A DNA stretch of 64,000 nt from Arenibacter algicola (GTDB taxonomy: Bacteria; Bacteroidota; Bacteroidia; Flavobacteriales; Flavobacteriaceae). Shown here one piece after another: positions 1-9,087 of this stretch (positions within the stretch are counted from its first letter, which is position 1; each line of letters opens with the position of its first letter). Position numbers and translations under genes: made by a program. Below the pieces are notes generated by a model, which ran no database searches, was not told the origin of the DNA, and was given only the letters and a program-made list of their open reading frames with translations. The stretch is from positions 2,914,001 to 2,978,000 of the forward strand of contig NZ_JPOO01000003.1 of the NCBI RefSeq assembly GCF_000733925.1, given 5' to 3'.

Positions 1-366
1 GCAGATACCATCACCTCAGAATTTACCGGTATGGAATTGGGCCTGTTTTTGCCCTTTCTATTGGCTGCCTGTCTTAAGACAACGCAGGGCTCATCTACAG
101 TTGCCTTGGTAACCACAGCATCTATCATAGCCCCTTTAATGCCCGCTCTGGGTCTAAATGACCCTTTTATGGCTACTATGACCGTTTTGTCTATAGGCGC
201 AGGAGCTTCTGTAGTATCGCACGTAAACGACAGTTTCTTTTGGGTACTCACCCAACTTACCGGAATGAACGTAAAACAGGGATATCAGATCCAATCGGCC
301 GGGACGTTCGTACTCGGAGGTACTGCCATGGCCGTTATCACTATCATAGTTAAAATAATGCACTAA
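1..366 (+). CDS. GntP-family gluconate:H+ symporter, C-terminal fragment
   Basis: The frame is open from base 1, so the gene starts upstream of the window and only its last 121 codons are present. The peptide is very hydrophobic and carries LKTTQGSSTVAL followed by a glycine/alanine-rich helix and SHVNDSFFW. Both resemble the C-terminal part of GntP permeases, inner-membrane importers of gluconate and related sugar acids. The last hydrophobic segment ends just before the stop. The next gene starts one base after this stop and encodes a gluconolactonase-like protein, so the pair probably handles a sugar lactone or sugar acid. Family assignment is by motif memory; the substrate is inferred from the neighbour. 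Confidence 0.75.
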   Translation, partial: ADTITSEFTGMELGLFLPFLLAACLKTTQGSSTVALVTTASIIAPLMPALGLNDPFMATMTVLSIGAGASVVSHVNDSFFWVLTQLTGMNVKQGYQIQSAGTFVLGGTAMAVITIIVKIMH

Positions 367-367
367 A

Positions 368-1396
368 ATGAAAAAAATAACATCAATTATTTTAGGCTCG
401 GCTCTACTATTGGGGGCTTGTAAGGAGTCGAATAAAAAAACCATTCCCGATGAAGCTAACCTTGCGCCCTTGTCGATTGAGATTTTGGACGATGAGGCAC
501 TTCAGATAATAGATCCGAAATCTAAAATTGAAATCCTTGCCAGTGGCTTTGCCTGGACCGAGGGACCACTATGGATAAAAGAAGGAGATTATTTGTTATT
601 TTCAGATATCCCCAACAATAAAGTATATAAGTTGGACCCGAAAAATAAAGATACGGTCACCTACTTGCATCCTTCCGGGTTTTCAGGTACCGATTTTACA
701 GGTGAAGAACCGGGCTCCAATGGACTTTTGCTAAATAAAGAGGGGGAGTTGGTGCTCATGCAACACGGGAATCGTCAAGTTGCCAAAATGAATACACCTG
801 TAAGTACTCCTTCTTCCGACTTTACTACCCTGGTTGATTCGTATATGGGCAAGCAATTGAACAGCCCCAATGATGCCACATTCGATAAAAACGGTAACCT
901 CTATTTTACAGATCCACCCTATGGCCTACCAAAAAGAATGGATGATGAAGGCAAAGAATTGAATTTTCAAGGAATTTATTGCCTAATGACTAACGGGGAA
1001 TTAATACTGCTCGACTCTATTTCCCGCCCTAACGGAATAGGAATATCTCCGGATGGTAATGTCCTTTACGTAGCAAATTCAGATCCGGAACATGCCGCTT
1101 GGTACCAGTATAAGATTTCGGAACCTGGAAAGGTAACCGATAAAAAACTTTTTTATGAGGTAACAGAGCTAATTGGCAAAGAAGGTCAACAAGGTTTGCC
1201 CGATGGCTTAAAAATAAAAAGCAATGGTACCCTATTTGCTACAGGACCAGGCGGGGTATGGATCTTTAATCCGAAAGGAAAAGCCTTGGCCAGAATCCAT
1301 ACAGGACAGGCTACGGCCAATTGTGCTTTTGATTCAGAAGAAAAAAGGCTCTATATCACTGCGGACGACATTATAATGGCTGTGGACCTAAAATAA
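368..1396 (+). CDS. SMP-30/gluconolactonase-like lipoprotein
   Basis: 342 residues. A lipoprotein signal peptide ends in LLLGAC with the lipidated Cys at residue 18, so the protein should sit in the outer membrane or periplasm. The body is an SMP-30/gluconolactonase beta-propeller: TEGPLW near residue 64, NSPNDATF near 165, RPNGIGISPDG near 220 and GLPDGLK near 276. Glu65, Asn168, Asn222 and Asp279 match the metal ligands known for this family. Such enzymes hydrolyse aldonolactones to aldonic acids. It follows the GntP-like gene with one base between them, indicating one transcript: lactone opening outside the cytoplasm, then uptake of the acid. It ends 7 bp from the convergent NlpC/P60 gene, leaving almost no room for separate terminators. 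Confidence 0.85.
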   Translation: MKKITSIILGSALLLGACKESNKKTIPDEANLAPLSIEILDDEALQIIDPKSKIEILASGFAWTEGPLWIKEGDYLLFSDIPNNKVYKLDPKNKDTVTYLHPSGFSGTDFTGEEPGSNGLLLNKEGELVLMQHGNRQVAKMNTPVSTPSSDFTTLVDSYMGKQLNSPNDATFDKNGNLYFTDPPYGLPKRMDDEGKELNFQGIYCLMTNGELILLDSISRPNGIGISPDGNVLYVANSDPEHAAWYQYKISEPGKVTDKKLFYEVTELIGKEGQQGLPDGLKIKSNGTLFATGPGGVWIFNPKGKALARIHTGQATANCAFDSEEKRLYITADDIIMAVDLK

Positions 1397-1403
1397 GCTT
1401 TGG

Positions 1404-2606
1404 TCAGTCCTTAAAAACAGGGGTTTTGGCAAGCTCTATCAATCCGTCCTTTGGTTCCTTGAGATAGCGATTGGAACGTAAATATCTATTGAGGTTGTAC
1501 TCGTCAAAATTTGGGGCGTCTTTGTCCACACTACTTATATGTACCCTTCCTGCAGAATGGATGAATTCGTTGTTACCGATCCACATCCCCACGTGGATTA
1601 CGCGCTCCTTGGTGGTATCTGTTGCTGGTTTTCCAAAAAATAATAAATCGCCAGGCTCCAACTTGTCAAAATCCTTAACCGCATCTATCTCCTTGCCGGT
1701 ATGTATTTGTTGGGAAGCATCCCTCGGCAAGACAATGCCATTTAGAAAATAAATGGTTTTGGTAAAACCACTACAATCTACCCCTTTGGTAGAGGTACCC
1801 CCCCACAAATATGGGACACCCATTAAGGTTTTCGAAGTACTCACCAAGGATTCCTGACTGGGATTTAATGCCGCCAACCAAGAGTCATAATCCATGGCCT
1901 CTGTTTTGAGGACATAAGCCTTTCTACCATCTGGAAAAGCCACATAATAAAACTCCTTTTCTTCTCCTATTCGTTCTAAAACACCTCCTGCAACCATATC
2001 GGAAATAACCTGGCTATCTTTATTGGGTTCGGTATAGGAATGACCTATGGTATTGGTGTATATAACTTTTGGAGTGGATTTCCACTGCGTAAACCTTTCT
2101 GCTGATAATGGTTTTATACCTCCCCTATCTACCCAGGACAAATATTTATCCGGAGTCTGAATCAAATACCAGTCATCCTCTTCCTTAAAAATCTTCACAG
2201 GGGTACCCAAGGTAGCCTGGGTAACCAACTCCGATGAATGTGCAGGTTTTCCACGCAAATTGGCCACGGATATGGTAATAAGGCCTTGGATAAATCCATT
2301 TAAATTGGATAAGGGCAATAATTGAATACTATCTATATACTTTATTTCTTCTTCTGCAAGCTTTTGTTTAAAGCTTGCAATGGCCTCAGGTAAGTTAGAT
2401 TCTCCCTTAAGAATGGTTTCATTACCCTTCCTAACATATTCTATATTAAAAAGGGCTACCCTTTTGTCCGGGGCAAATTCCTGTTTTACGTCTTCCATCA
2501 ATGTATTGATAGCAAGCTCATCCTTATCAACCTTTTTTTCACAGGATATGAATATAAAAATACCTGTAATTAGTATAAAGTGTATTCCTTTTCGGTAGCT
2601 ATTCAT
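1404..2606 (-). CDS. NlpC/P60 family lipoprotein with SH3-like domains
   Basis: 400 residues. The N-terminus is a lipoprotein signal (hydrophobic stretch ending FISC, Cys22). The middle (about 115-235) contains two SH3b-type segments, one with VANLRGKPAHSSELV. The C-terminal NlpC/P60 peptidase domain has the catalytic Cys278 in VDCSGF, His338 in IHVGMWIG and His350 in FIHSAG, so it looks active. The family cleaves gamma-D-Glu-diaminopimelate bonds in cell-wall peptides, and the SH3b-SH3b-NlpC/P60 layout resembles YkfC-type muropeptide endopeptidases. It is convergent with the gluconolactonase-like gene and appears to be monocistronic. Confidence 0.85.
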   Translation of the reverse strand: MNSYRKGIHFILITGIFIFISCEKKVDKDELAINTLMEDVKQEFAPDKRVALFNIEYVRKGNETILKGESNLPEAIASFKQKLAEEEIKYIDSIQLLPLSNLNGFIQGLITISVANLRGKPAHSSELVTQATLGTPVKIFKEEDDWYLIQTPDKYLSWVDRGGIKPLSAERFTQWKSTPKVIYTNTIGHSYTEPNKDSQVISDMVAGGVLERIGEEKEFYYVAFPDGRKAYVLKTEAMDYDSWLAALNPSQESLVSTSKTLMGVPYLWGGTSTKGVDCSGFTKTIYFLNGIVLPRDASQQIHTGKEIDAVKDFDKLEPGDLLFFGKPATDTTKERVIHVGMWIGNNEFIHSAGRVHISSVDKDAPNFDEYNLNRYLRSNRYLKEPKDGLIELAKTPVFKD

Positions 2607-2947
2607 TAATAAAATCTATGATTGTTAATGTAAAATCTTGTTTGGAACTTGGAAAATTATAAAAATTTAAGGAATACGGGGGCAGCGCAGTTCTAAAATT
2701 TAATTTTATGCCAAGTTTTTAGGTAACTGTATCCCAAAAAATCAGATAAAACTTAGTCCAATCAATTGGGAAACTTATCAAAATTACTATTCCTAAATCA
2801 ATTAAAACATCCACAGTAAATAGCAATTATTTTGAATTAAACTAGATTCGTTTCCTAAATGAAAACAAATTTGTTAAAAACCCCTTAAATAACTGTTAAT
2901 CAGCGTATTTATTTGCTTTTAATCGAATTTTTTCATACATTACGATT
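2607..2947. other. AT-rich intergenic region between divergent genes
   Basis: About 340 bp between the divergent NlpC/P60 gene and the 124-residue orphan. It must hold both promoters. I saw no convincing -33/-7 pair, no RNA gene and no coding frame in it. Confidence 0.4.
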
Positions 2948-3322
2948 ATGATAAAAATTGAAAAATCAGCAAACGAGGAGTTCATAAAGAAGTCCATTTC
3001 CCACTTGGAAGCGCACGGTTTTGAAAAAATCAAGGCGGATATTGAAGGTTATGATTGTCCAAAATCTTATTTAAAAAGAGGTAGCGACACCAAAATTACC
3101 CCGGATATTGTGGCTTTAAAGAATGGCAAAAAATACTATTTCGAGATTAGTTTAAAATCCGAAAGGCCATTATTATTGAAATCCAAATGGTTGTTTTTGG
3201 ATACCCTAAGCCGAATGAATTCCAATCGTTTTAAAATTATCACCACTAAAGGACATTATAAATTTACCGACAATATGTTGGAGGATATAAATTTAAGTGA
3301 TAAAACACCTATTAAAATATAA
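2948..3322 (+). CDS. Hypothetical protein, possible PD-(D/E)XK-like fold
   Basis: 124 residues, soluble, Lys-rich, no signal peptide or membrane segment. I do not recognise a named family. The central part reads TPDIVALKNGKKYYFEISLK: an Asp, a short loop, then a beta-strand with Glu and Lys. That spacing resembles the PD-(D/E)XK nuclease core, although the exact ExK is not present (EISLK). The protein is about the size of a single small domain. It stands alone, followed by a strong intrinsic terminator. Nuclease-like activity is only a suggestion. Confidence 0.6.
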   Translation: MIKIEKSANEEFIKKSISHLEAHGFEKIKADIEGYDCPKSYLKRGSDTKITPDIVALKNGKKYYFEISLKSERPLLLKSKWLFLDTLSRMNSNRFKIITTKGHYKFTDNMLEDINLSDKTPIKI

Positions 3323-3350
3323 ATTGGAATACTAATATCACATACATTGG

Positions 3351-3376
3351 GAGCTGTATTTTACAGCTCTTTTTTT
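3351..3376 (+). terminator. Intrinsic terminator of the 124-residue orphan gene
   Basis: Perfect 8-bp stem GAGCTGTA / TACAGCTC with a TTT loop, followed by seven T, about 30 bp after the stop codon of the upstream gene. Confidence 0.85.
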
Positions 3377-3398
3377 ATGGGATAAAAGGTATTAAACC

Positions 3399-3467
3399 TC
3401 AGGGCAAGCCCGTCTGCCGACAAAGGCAGGCCCTGAACCCAACAATAGGAATCGACCCAAGGGTCGA
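3399..3467. repeat. REP-like nested inverted repeats
   Basis: TCAGGGC (3399-3405) pairs with GCCCTGA (3430-3436), enclosing CTGCC / GGCAG (3414-3418 and 3425-3429). A second palindrome, TCGACCC-AA-GGGTCGA, lies at 3452-3467. The GC-rich hairpin contrasts with the AT-rich surroundings and lies between convergent genes, as extragenic palindromic elements in flavobacteria often do. It could also help terminate the acetyltransferase transcript from the other side. Confidence 0.6.
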
Positions 3468-3516
3468 GGTATTGAACCTAGATTCCGCCGAAAAAGGTGA
3501 GATTAGTTCAACTGGG

Positions 3517-3957
3517 CTATTCCCTGATCATGCCAACATGGGGAATACCATCCTCCAAATACTCCTCACCAACAACCTTGAATCCAAGGGAAGTGTAGAA
3601 CTTGGTCAAATATTTCTGGGCGGAAATATGTATGGAGGTAGTACCAAAATTTTTATGAATTGCTTCAATGGAAGCCTTCATTATTTCCAATCCATATCCA
3701 TACTGTCGTTGAGATTTTCGTACCACTACCCTACCAATACTTGCTTCCTTAAAATAGTCCCCTTGTTTAAAAACTCTGGTATAGGCGACTATTTTACTAT
3801 TCTTATAACCCATTATATGAAGGGCAAGCTGATCTTTATAATCCATATCCTGGTACACACAATCCTGTTCCAAAATAAATACTTCGCTACGCAATTGCAA
3901 TACATCATATAACTCCTGTGCATCCAATTCCTGAAATCTTTTTATTTCAATTCTCAT
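3517..3957 (-). CDS. GNAT family N-acetyltransferase, ElaA type
   Basis: 146 residues. The N-terminal LRSEVFILEQDCVYQDMDYK is the ElaA-type signature. It is followed by the acetyl-CoA-binding strand and loop GRVVVRKSQRQYGYG (about 74-88) and the C-terminal FYTSLGFKVVGEEYLEDGIPH. The family transfers an acetyl group from acetyl-CoA; the substrate of ElaA proteins is not established. The gene lies about 150 bp downstream of rpiB on the same strand and could be co-transcribed with it. Confidence 0.85.
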   Translation of the reverse strand: MRIEIKRFQELDAQELYDVLQLRSEVFILEQDCVYQDMDYKDQLALHIMGYKNSKIVAYTRVFKQGDYFKEASIGRVVVRKSQRQYGYGLEIMKASIEAIHKNFGTTSIHISAQKYLTKFYTSLGFKVVGEEYLEDGIPHVGMIRE

Positions 3958-4107
3958 ACTTTACATCTCCACAATTATATAAGTAATAGTCAAGTTTAAA
4001 AAATAATATGGATTACAAAATATAGACACCTCATTAGGAAAAAAATCCATTAAACAATAGTGTCATATAATATACCCACTATGACTAATCATATAGAAGA
4101 AATAATA

Positions 4108-4539
4108 TTACTTACAGGGAATTTTCTCTATTCTTCTTTCATGACGACCACCTTCAAAGGAAGTATTCAGAAATGTTTTCACCATTTCCAGCGCCTGTGG
4201 CAAAGAAATAAATCTGGCAGGCAAACTTAATATATTGGCATCATTGTGCTCCTTGGCCAATTTAACTATTTCGGTTGTCCAACATAAGGCGGCCCTTATT
4301 TTTTGATATTTGTTGGCCGTCATTGAAACTCCATTACCACTGCCACAAATAATAATCCCAAAATCTGCATTTCCTTTTTCCACTTCAATGGCTACAGGAT
4401 GTACAAAATCCGCATAATCAACGCTGTCAGATCCATCGGTACCATGATTTATAACTTCTATACCCATAGATTTCAACAATCCGATTATGGCAAGTTTATA
4501 TTCTGTACCTGCATGATCGTTACCAATAGCTATTTTCAT
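4108..4539 (-). CDS. rpiB: Ribose 5-phosphate isomerase B
   Basis: 143 residues, normal for RpiB. It interconverts ribose 5-phosphate and ribulose 5-phosphate in the pentose phosphate pathway. Visible landmarks are NDHAG at residues 7-11, catalytic Cys65 in IICGSGNGVSM, the phosphate-binding Arg in KIRAAL, and the C-terminal GGRHERR. It is divergent from rnr, an arrangement common in flavobacteria. A -7-like element (TACATTTG on the minus strand) lies at 4597-4604. Confidence 0.95.
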   Translation of the reverse strand: MKIAIGNDHAGTEYKLAIIGLLKSMGIEVINHGTDGSDSVDYADFVHPVAIEVEKGNADFGIIICGSGNGVSMTANKYQKIRAALCWTTEIVKLAKEHNDANILSLPARFISLPQALEMVKTFLNTSFEGGRHERRIEKIPCK

Positions 4540-5182
4540 TGTTTAAGGATGGTTATTGATGAATAAAAATTATAAAAATAAGTAGTTCTATTCACACAAA
4601 TGTACAAATACCTATGGTTTCACCACAGAAACTGGGTTGTTAACAACATAAATTTTAAAAAAAACCAAAAGCATTGTTATTTAGTCGTTTACTCATAATA
4701 CCTCATTGTTAACAAACTACTTATAAAAAGTAAATATTAAATTTTTATTATCCGTCTTAATTTTGCTTTACAAAATGTTATCGTAAAAGAATAATTTACT
4801 TCTTAGATTCTTATAGAAAGATATTAAATAATTAAAAGAAGTAATTAACACTCCCGTAACATTAACTTTTCAATAATTTCATGTTCATATGGGTTGTCAA
4901 CAAATATTAATAACCCATTTAAAAGCTTGATTTATAATCTTTACTCACTGTATAAATTGTCAATAAACTTATTTAATGGTTTAAAGCAAGTTTAAAGGTA
5001 AATTTTTATATCCACTATAAACAAGCCATCATAATCACCATTTTATTTTAAATTTTAGAAAAAAGAAAACATATATATAATATAAATGTTGATAACAATA
5101 TTTATTCAAGAAAAGGAAACTTAAAATTGGAATCTAAGGACAATGGATTATAATTCGTAATTTTCCAAAAATAAAAGTGTTA
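4540..5182. other. Long AT-rich divergent promoter region (rpiB / rnr)
   Basis: About 640 bp without a gene. On the plus strand a TAnnTTTG match (TAATTTTG) lies at 4758-4765, about 420 bp before rnr; on the minus strand TACATTTG (4597-4604) precedes rpiB. No tRNA, hairpin-tailed RNA or short coding frame was found. If the 4758 element is used, rnr has an unusually long AU-rich leader. Confidence 0.4.
4597..4604 (-). promoter_or_regulatory. Candidate -7 promoter element of rpiB
   Basis: Minus-strand TACATTTG fits the Bacteroidota -7 consensus TAnnTTTG and lies 58 bp before the rpiB start. No clear -33 TTG at the usual distance. Confidence 0.45.
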
Positions 5183-7372
5183 ATGTCAAAGAATAACAAG
5201 AGAAACAAAAATCAAAGAAAAAACGAAATAACCAGAGGTATTTTTACGGTTCTTGAAAAGGAGCCGGAAAAATCTTTTAATTATAAACAAATTGCTGCTA
5301 AAATAGGAGTTGTAGATACCAACGATAGAAACACCCTAATTAAAAGATTGGTAGAATTAAAGGAAAAGAAAAGAATATTGGAAGAAGGAAGAGGTTCATA
5401 CAAAGCTATAGCTTCCACTAAGACTTACCATACCGGAACTGTTGATATTACGGGAAGAGGAAATGCATACATTGTAGTTGAAGGTTTGGATGATGATGTT
5501 TTTGTTCCGTTCAATAAATTAAAAAAAGCTTTTCACAGAGATGTTGTAGAAGTATATATTTTTCCTAGAAGAAAAGGAAAAAAATTGGAAGGGGAAATTA
5601 CAAAAATCGTTTCCAGGGATAAGACTTCTTTTGTAGGTATCGTAGATATGCAAAAGGATTTTGCTTTTGTGCGTCCTACGGATTATAGAATGTATACAGA
5701 TATTTTTGTACCAAAAAGTAAGTTTTCCAACGCAGAGGATGGTGATAAGGTAATTGTAGAAATAAATGAATGGCCGGATAATGCCGATTCTCCTTTTGGA
5801 ACCATTACCCAGGTATTGGGGAAACCAGGAGAACATAATACAGAAATACATTCTATTTTGGCCCAATATGGTTTGCCGTATGAATTTCCGGTGGAGGTGG
5901 ATATGTTTGCCAATACATTGGATACCAGTATAAAGGAAGAGGAAATAGCTAAAAGAAGAGATCTAAGGGAAACATTGACTTTTACAATTGATCCCAAGGA
6001 TGCCAAAGATTTTGATGATGCACTATCCTTTAAAATATTGGAAAATGGCAATTATGAAATTGGAATCCATATTGCAGATGTGTCCCATTATCTTAAAACT
6101 GATACTATCTTAGATGATGAAGCCTATGATAGGGCTACTTCTGTTTATTTGGTGGACAGGGTTGTACCCATGTTGCCAGAGGTATTATCCAACAATGCAT
6201 GTTCCCTTCGTCCCAATGAAGAAAAATATACCTTTTCTGCCATATTTGAAATTGATGAAAATACCGTTATAAAGAATGAATGGTTTGGGCGTACCGTAAT
6301 TAATTCCGATCAAAGATTTACCTATGAAGAGGCACAACATATTATAGAGACCGGGAAGGGATCAATTCCTATGGAAATATCCATAAGGGATGGTGCTTAT
6401 ACGGTTGGAAATGAGATTGTTGATGCTACTTTGACCATGGATCGTCTTGCCAAGATCATGAGGGATAAGCGTATGCAACAGGGAGCTATTTCTTTTGATA
6501 AAATTGAGGTACGTTTTAATCTCAATGAAAAAATGGAACCTGAAGGGGTTTATTTTAAGGAGTCTAAGGATGCCAATAAGCTTATAGAAGAGTTTATGCT
6601 GTTGGCCAATAGAAGGGTAGCACAATTTATTGGAAAGCAAAAACCTGTTAAGACCTTTGTTTATAGGGTGCATGATGAGCCTAATGAGGATAAATTAATG
6701 GCACTTAACGGTATAATATCACGTTTTGGACATAAGCTCGATTTTAAGGATAAAAAATCTATAAGCAATTCCTTGAACCAACTTTTGGAGGATGTAAAAG
6801 GGAAAAAGGAACAGAACCTAGTGGATACTTTGGCTATACGAAGTATGAGCAAGGCAATTTACACGGTTGACAATATTGGTCATTATGGTTTGGCCTTTGA
6901 TTATTATACGCATTTTACCTCGCCAATTAGAAGGTATCCGGATGTGATGGTACACCGGTTATTACAGCATTATTTAGATGGCGGGGAAACTCCAAAGACA
7001 GAACCTTATGAAATAAAATGTAAGCATTCTTCGGATATGGAAAGTTTGGCTGCAAATGCTGAGCGCGATTCCATAAAATATATGCAGATTAAATTTATGG
7101 AAGATCATCAGGATCAAGAGTTTGTAGGTGTAATTTCTGGAGTTACCGAATGGGGACTTTATGTAGAGATCATTGAGAATAAGTGCGAAGGAATGGTGAG
7201 AATTAGGGATATAAAGGATGATTATTATACCTTTGATGAAAAGGAGTACGCTATAGTTGGTGAAAGAACCAAGAAAACCTATCAATTGGGAGATGAAGTT
7301 ATTGTGATGGTTAAGAGTACAGATTTAATAAAGCGCCATTTGGATTTTTCCTTAATTGGAAAAAACGCCTAA
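5183..7372 (+). CDS. rnr: Ribonuclease R
   Basis: 729 residues from the ATG at 5183; a GTG two codons earlier is possible but less likely. Processive 3'-5' exoribonuclease for structured RNA, acting in the cytoplasm. Domains in order: N-terminal winged helix (about 15-75), two cold-shock/OB domains (about 80-225), RNB catalytic domain (about 250-580) with the metal-binding signature DPKDAKDFDDA near residue 270 and the DR motif in YLVDRVVPMLPE, then a C-terminal S1 domain containing GVTEWGLYVEI. It lacks the long Lys-rich tail of E. coli RNase R; the basic residues are at the N-terminus instead (KNNKRNKNQRKN). Divergent from rpiB. Confidence 0.95.
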   Translation: MSKNNKRNKNQRKNEITRGIFTVLEKEPEKSFNYKQIAAKIGVVDTNDRNTLIKRLVELKEKKRILEEGRGSYKAIASTKTYHTGTVDITGRGNAYIVVEGLDDDVFVPFNKLKKAFHRDVVEVYIFPRRKGKKLEGEITKIVSRDKTSFVGIVDMQKDFAFVRPTDYRMYTDIFVPKSKFSNAEDGDKVIVEINEWPDNADSPFGTITQVLGKPGEHNTEIHSILAQYGLPYEFPVEVDMFANTLDTSIKEEEIAKRRDLRETLTFTIDPKDAKDFDDALSFKILENGNYEIGIHIADVSHYLKTDTILDDEAYDRATSVYLVDRVVPMLPEVLSNNACSLRPNEEKYTFSAIFEIDENTVIKNEWFGRTVINSDQRFTYEEAQHIIETGKGSIPMEISIRDGAYTVGNEIVDATLTMDRLAKIMRDKRMQQGAISFDKIEVRFNLNEKMEPEGVYFKESKDANKLIEEFMLLANRRVAQFIGKQKPVKTFVYRVHDEPNEDKLMALNGIISRFGHKLDFKDKKSISNSLNQLLEDVKGKKEQNLVDTLAIRSMSKAIYTVDNIGHYGLAFDYYTHFTSPIRRYPDVMVHRLLQHYLDGGETPKTEPYEIKCKHSSDMESLAANAERDSIKYMQIKFMEDHQDQEFVGVISGVTEWGLYVEIIENKCEGMVRIRDIKDDYYTFDEKEYAIVGERTKKTYQLGDEVIVMVKSTDLIKRHLDFSLIGKNA

Positions 7373-7484
7373 ATTTTTGTTTTGGAACGGAATTTGTTTA
7401 ACTCAATGAGGTAACTCTAAAAGTTTAAAAAATTTGTTGCCATTGCATTAATATGTTTTACGGAATGAATCCGCAAAAAATGTT

Positions 7485-7510
7485 TATTGGTTAATAACAA
7501 TTAGCCAATA
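7485..7510. promoter_or_regulatory. Palindrome upstream of the head-GIN gene
   Basis: TATTGGTTAAT (7485-7495) and ATTAGCCAATA (7500-7510) form an 11-bp inverted repeat around AACA. The only imperfect pair (T7491/G7504) would be a G-U wobble in RNA. It ends 18 bp before the ATG at 7529. It could be an operator or a leader hairpin. Confidence 0.5.
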
Positions 7511-7528
7511 AACTATAGCTCTAAGAAA

Positions 7529-8212
7529 ATGGATCAGAAATTAATAGTTATACTTTTGTTACTGGTTGCCACCCAATCACTGAGGTCGCAAAATGAAAAG
7601 GTAACTCAGAATTTACAACCGTTCAAAGAAGTTAAGGCTTTTGATGGATTGTCCGTGAACCTTATAAAATCTGATGTTAACAAGGCTGTGATTACGGGTG
7701 CAAATACTGCCAATGTTGCTATTGTAAATAATGATGGCGTTCTCAAGATTAGAATGGAAGTGACTAAACTATTCAGTGGTTATAGAACTTTTGTAGATGT
7801 ACATTATACGGAAAAACTTGTTGTTATTGATACTAATGAGGATGCGCGGATTTCTTCCAAGGAGCCTATAAGACAGGACATTTTGGAATTAAAGGCTCAG
7901 GAAGGTGGAGAGTTGATAATTAGTGCCCAAGTAGACCAAATGCTTATAAAAAGTGTTACTGGAGGAATTATTTCTGCTTCGGGTTCTTCCAACATTCAGG
8001 ATGTTCAAATAAATACAGGAGGCGTTTACAAGGGTAAGGATTTCAAAACTAAATTTAGTACAATCAATGTAAATGCCGGTTCTAGGGCAGAAGTGTTTGC
8101 AAGTGATTATGTAAAGGCGGCAGTAAAGGCCGGTGGAGAAGTTATGGTGTATGGCAATCCTGCCAAAATGGAGGAGAAAACGGTTTTTGGAGGAAAGATT
8201 ACCAGAATGTAA
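7529..8212 (+). CDS. Head GIN domain-containing exported protein (DUF2807)
   Basis: 227 residues. A signal peptide (hydrophobic IVILLLLVATQSL, likely cleavage after SLRSQ) targets it to the periplasm or outer membrane. The remainder matches the head-GIN/DUF2807 beta-helix style: FKEVKAFDGLSVNLIKSD at the start, alternating short strands rich in Gly, Val and Asn (INTGGVYKGKDF, VNAGSRAEVFASDYVKAAVKAGGEV), and a final GNPAKMEEKTVFGGKI. Function is unknown for most members; they are thought to be surface or periplasmic structural proteins. A LysE-type gene follows after 13 bp, so the two probably share a transcript. Confidence 0.8.
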   Translation: MDQKLIVILLLLVATQSLRSQNEKVTQNLQPFKEVKAFDGLSVNLIKSDVNKAVITGANTANVAIVNNDGVLKIRMEVTKLFSGYRTFVDVHYTEKLVVIDTNEDARISSKEPIRQDILELKAQEGGELIISAQVDQMLIKSVTGGIISASGSSNIQDVQINTGGVYKGKDFKTKFSTINVNAGSRAEVFASDYVKAAVKAGGEVMVYGNPAKMEEKTVFGGKITRM

Positions 8213-8225
8213 GTAATATATTTTT

Positions 8226-8888
8226 ATGATGGAGGATATTCAGGCGGCTATTCCATTAGGCTTATTGTTAAGCTTTATGATAGGGCCTGTTTTTTTTGTA
8301 CTTCTTGAAACCAGTGCTATTAAAGGGTTTAGAGCTGCATTATGTTTTGATGTTGGTGTAATTGTTGCCGATATTCTTTTTATTTCCCTGGCTTATTTCA
8401 GTAGTTTTCAGTTGTTGGAAAATCTTAGCAGTCATCCCGGTCTCTATGTCTTTGGTGGTACCATTTTATTGGTTTACGGGCTTACCAACGTTTTTAAGAA
8501 AGAATCCGTTAAACAGGAAAACAAAATAAGGATTACCAAAGGAGATTACTTTAGTTTGTGCATCAAGGGATTCTTGCTGAATTTTATAAATATTGGCGTT
8601 TTGGTATTTTGGTTGGGTATTATTATTGTCGTAGGACCTAGTCTAGATAATGATCCCAAGAGAATAATACTTTTTTTCTCTGCTATGATCGGGGCCTATT
8701 TTGTTACTGATATCTTTAAAATATTATTGGCCAAACAATTGCGAAAAAAATTGACCAAAAGACGAATTCTTATGGTTAAAAAAGGCATTGGGATAGTCCT
8801 TGTTATTTGTGGACTGTTTCTAATAATAAAAGGATTTCTCCCTAAAGATCAATTGAATATAGAAAAGGGAATAGAACTTATAAAGTAG
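8226..8888 (+). CDS. LysE/RhtB-family exporter
   Basis: 220 residues with about six hydrophobic segments. The N-terminal IPLGLLLSFMIGPVFFVLLE is characteristic of LysE/RhtB amino-acid exporters (conserved GP in helix 1), and the length is typical. It would export amino acids or analogues across the inner membrane; the substrate cannot be read from sequence. Two adjacent ATGs (8226 and 8229) are possible starts. It follows the head-GIN gene closely. Confidence 0.85.
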   Translation: MMEDIQAAIPLGLLLSFMIGPVFFVLLETSAIKGFRAALCFDVGVIVADILFISLAYFSSFQLLENLSSHPGLYVFGGTILLVYGLTNVFKKESVKQENKIRITKGDYFSLCIKGFLLNFINIGVLVFWLGIIIVVGPSLDNDPKRIILFFSAMIGAYFVTDIFKILLAKQLRKKLTKRRILMVKKGIGIVLVICGLFLIIKGFLPKDQLNIEKGIELIK

Positions 8889-9087
8889 TGAAATAAAAGT
8901 ATTTGGAAGTGAGTAATAAGAATCTAGAGTCTGAAACATAGAAAGTTCCACCACAACGTAGTCCATTTGTATAAGTGCAGATAGCCTATAAAAAATCATA
9001 GGAATTTATTTACATAGACACTACCTTAAGATAAACTGTTTTTTGTCAAGCAAATGTAAATTGCTCTCATAACCCATAAAAAGAGTT

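Noticed and set aside
3472..3912. 146-residue plus-strand frame opposite the ElaA-type gene
   Set aside because: It overlaps the acetyltransferase and a REP-like repeat and has no recognisable domain.
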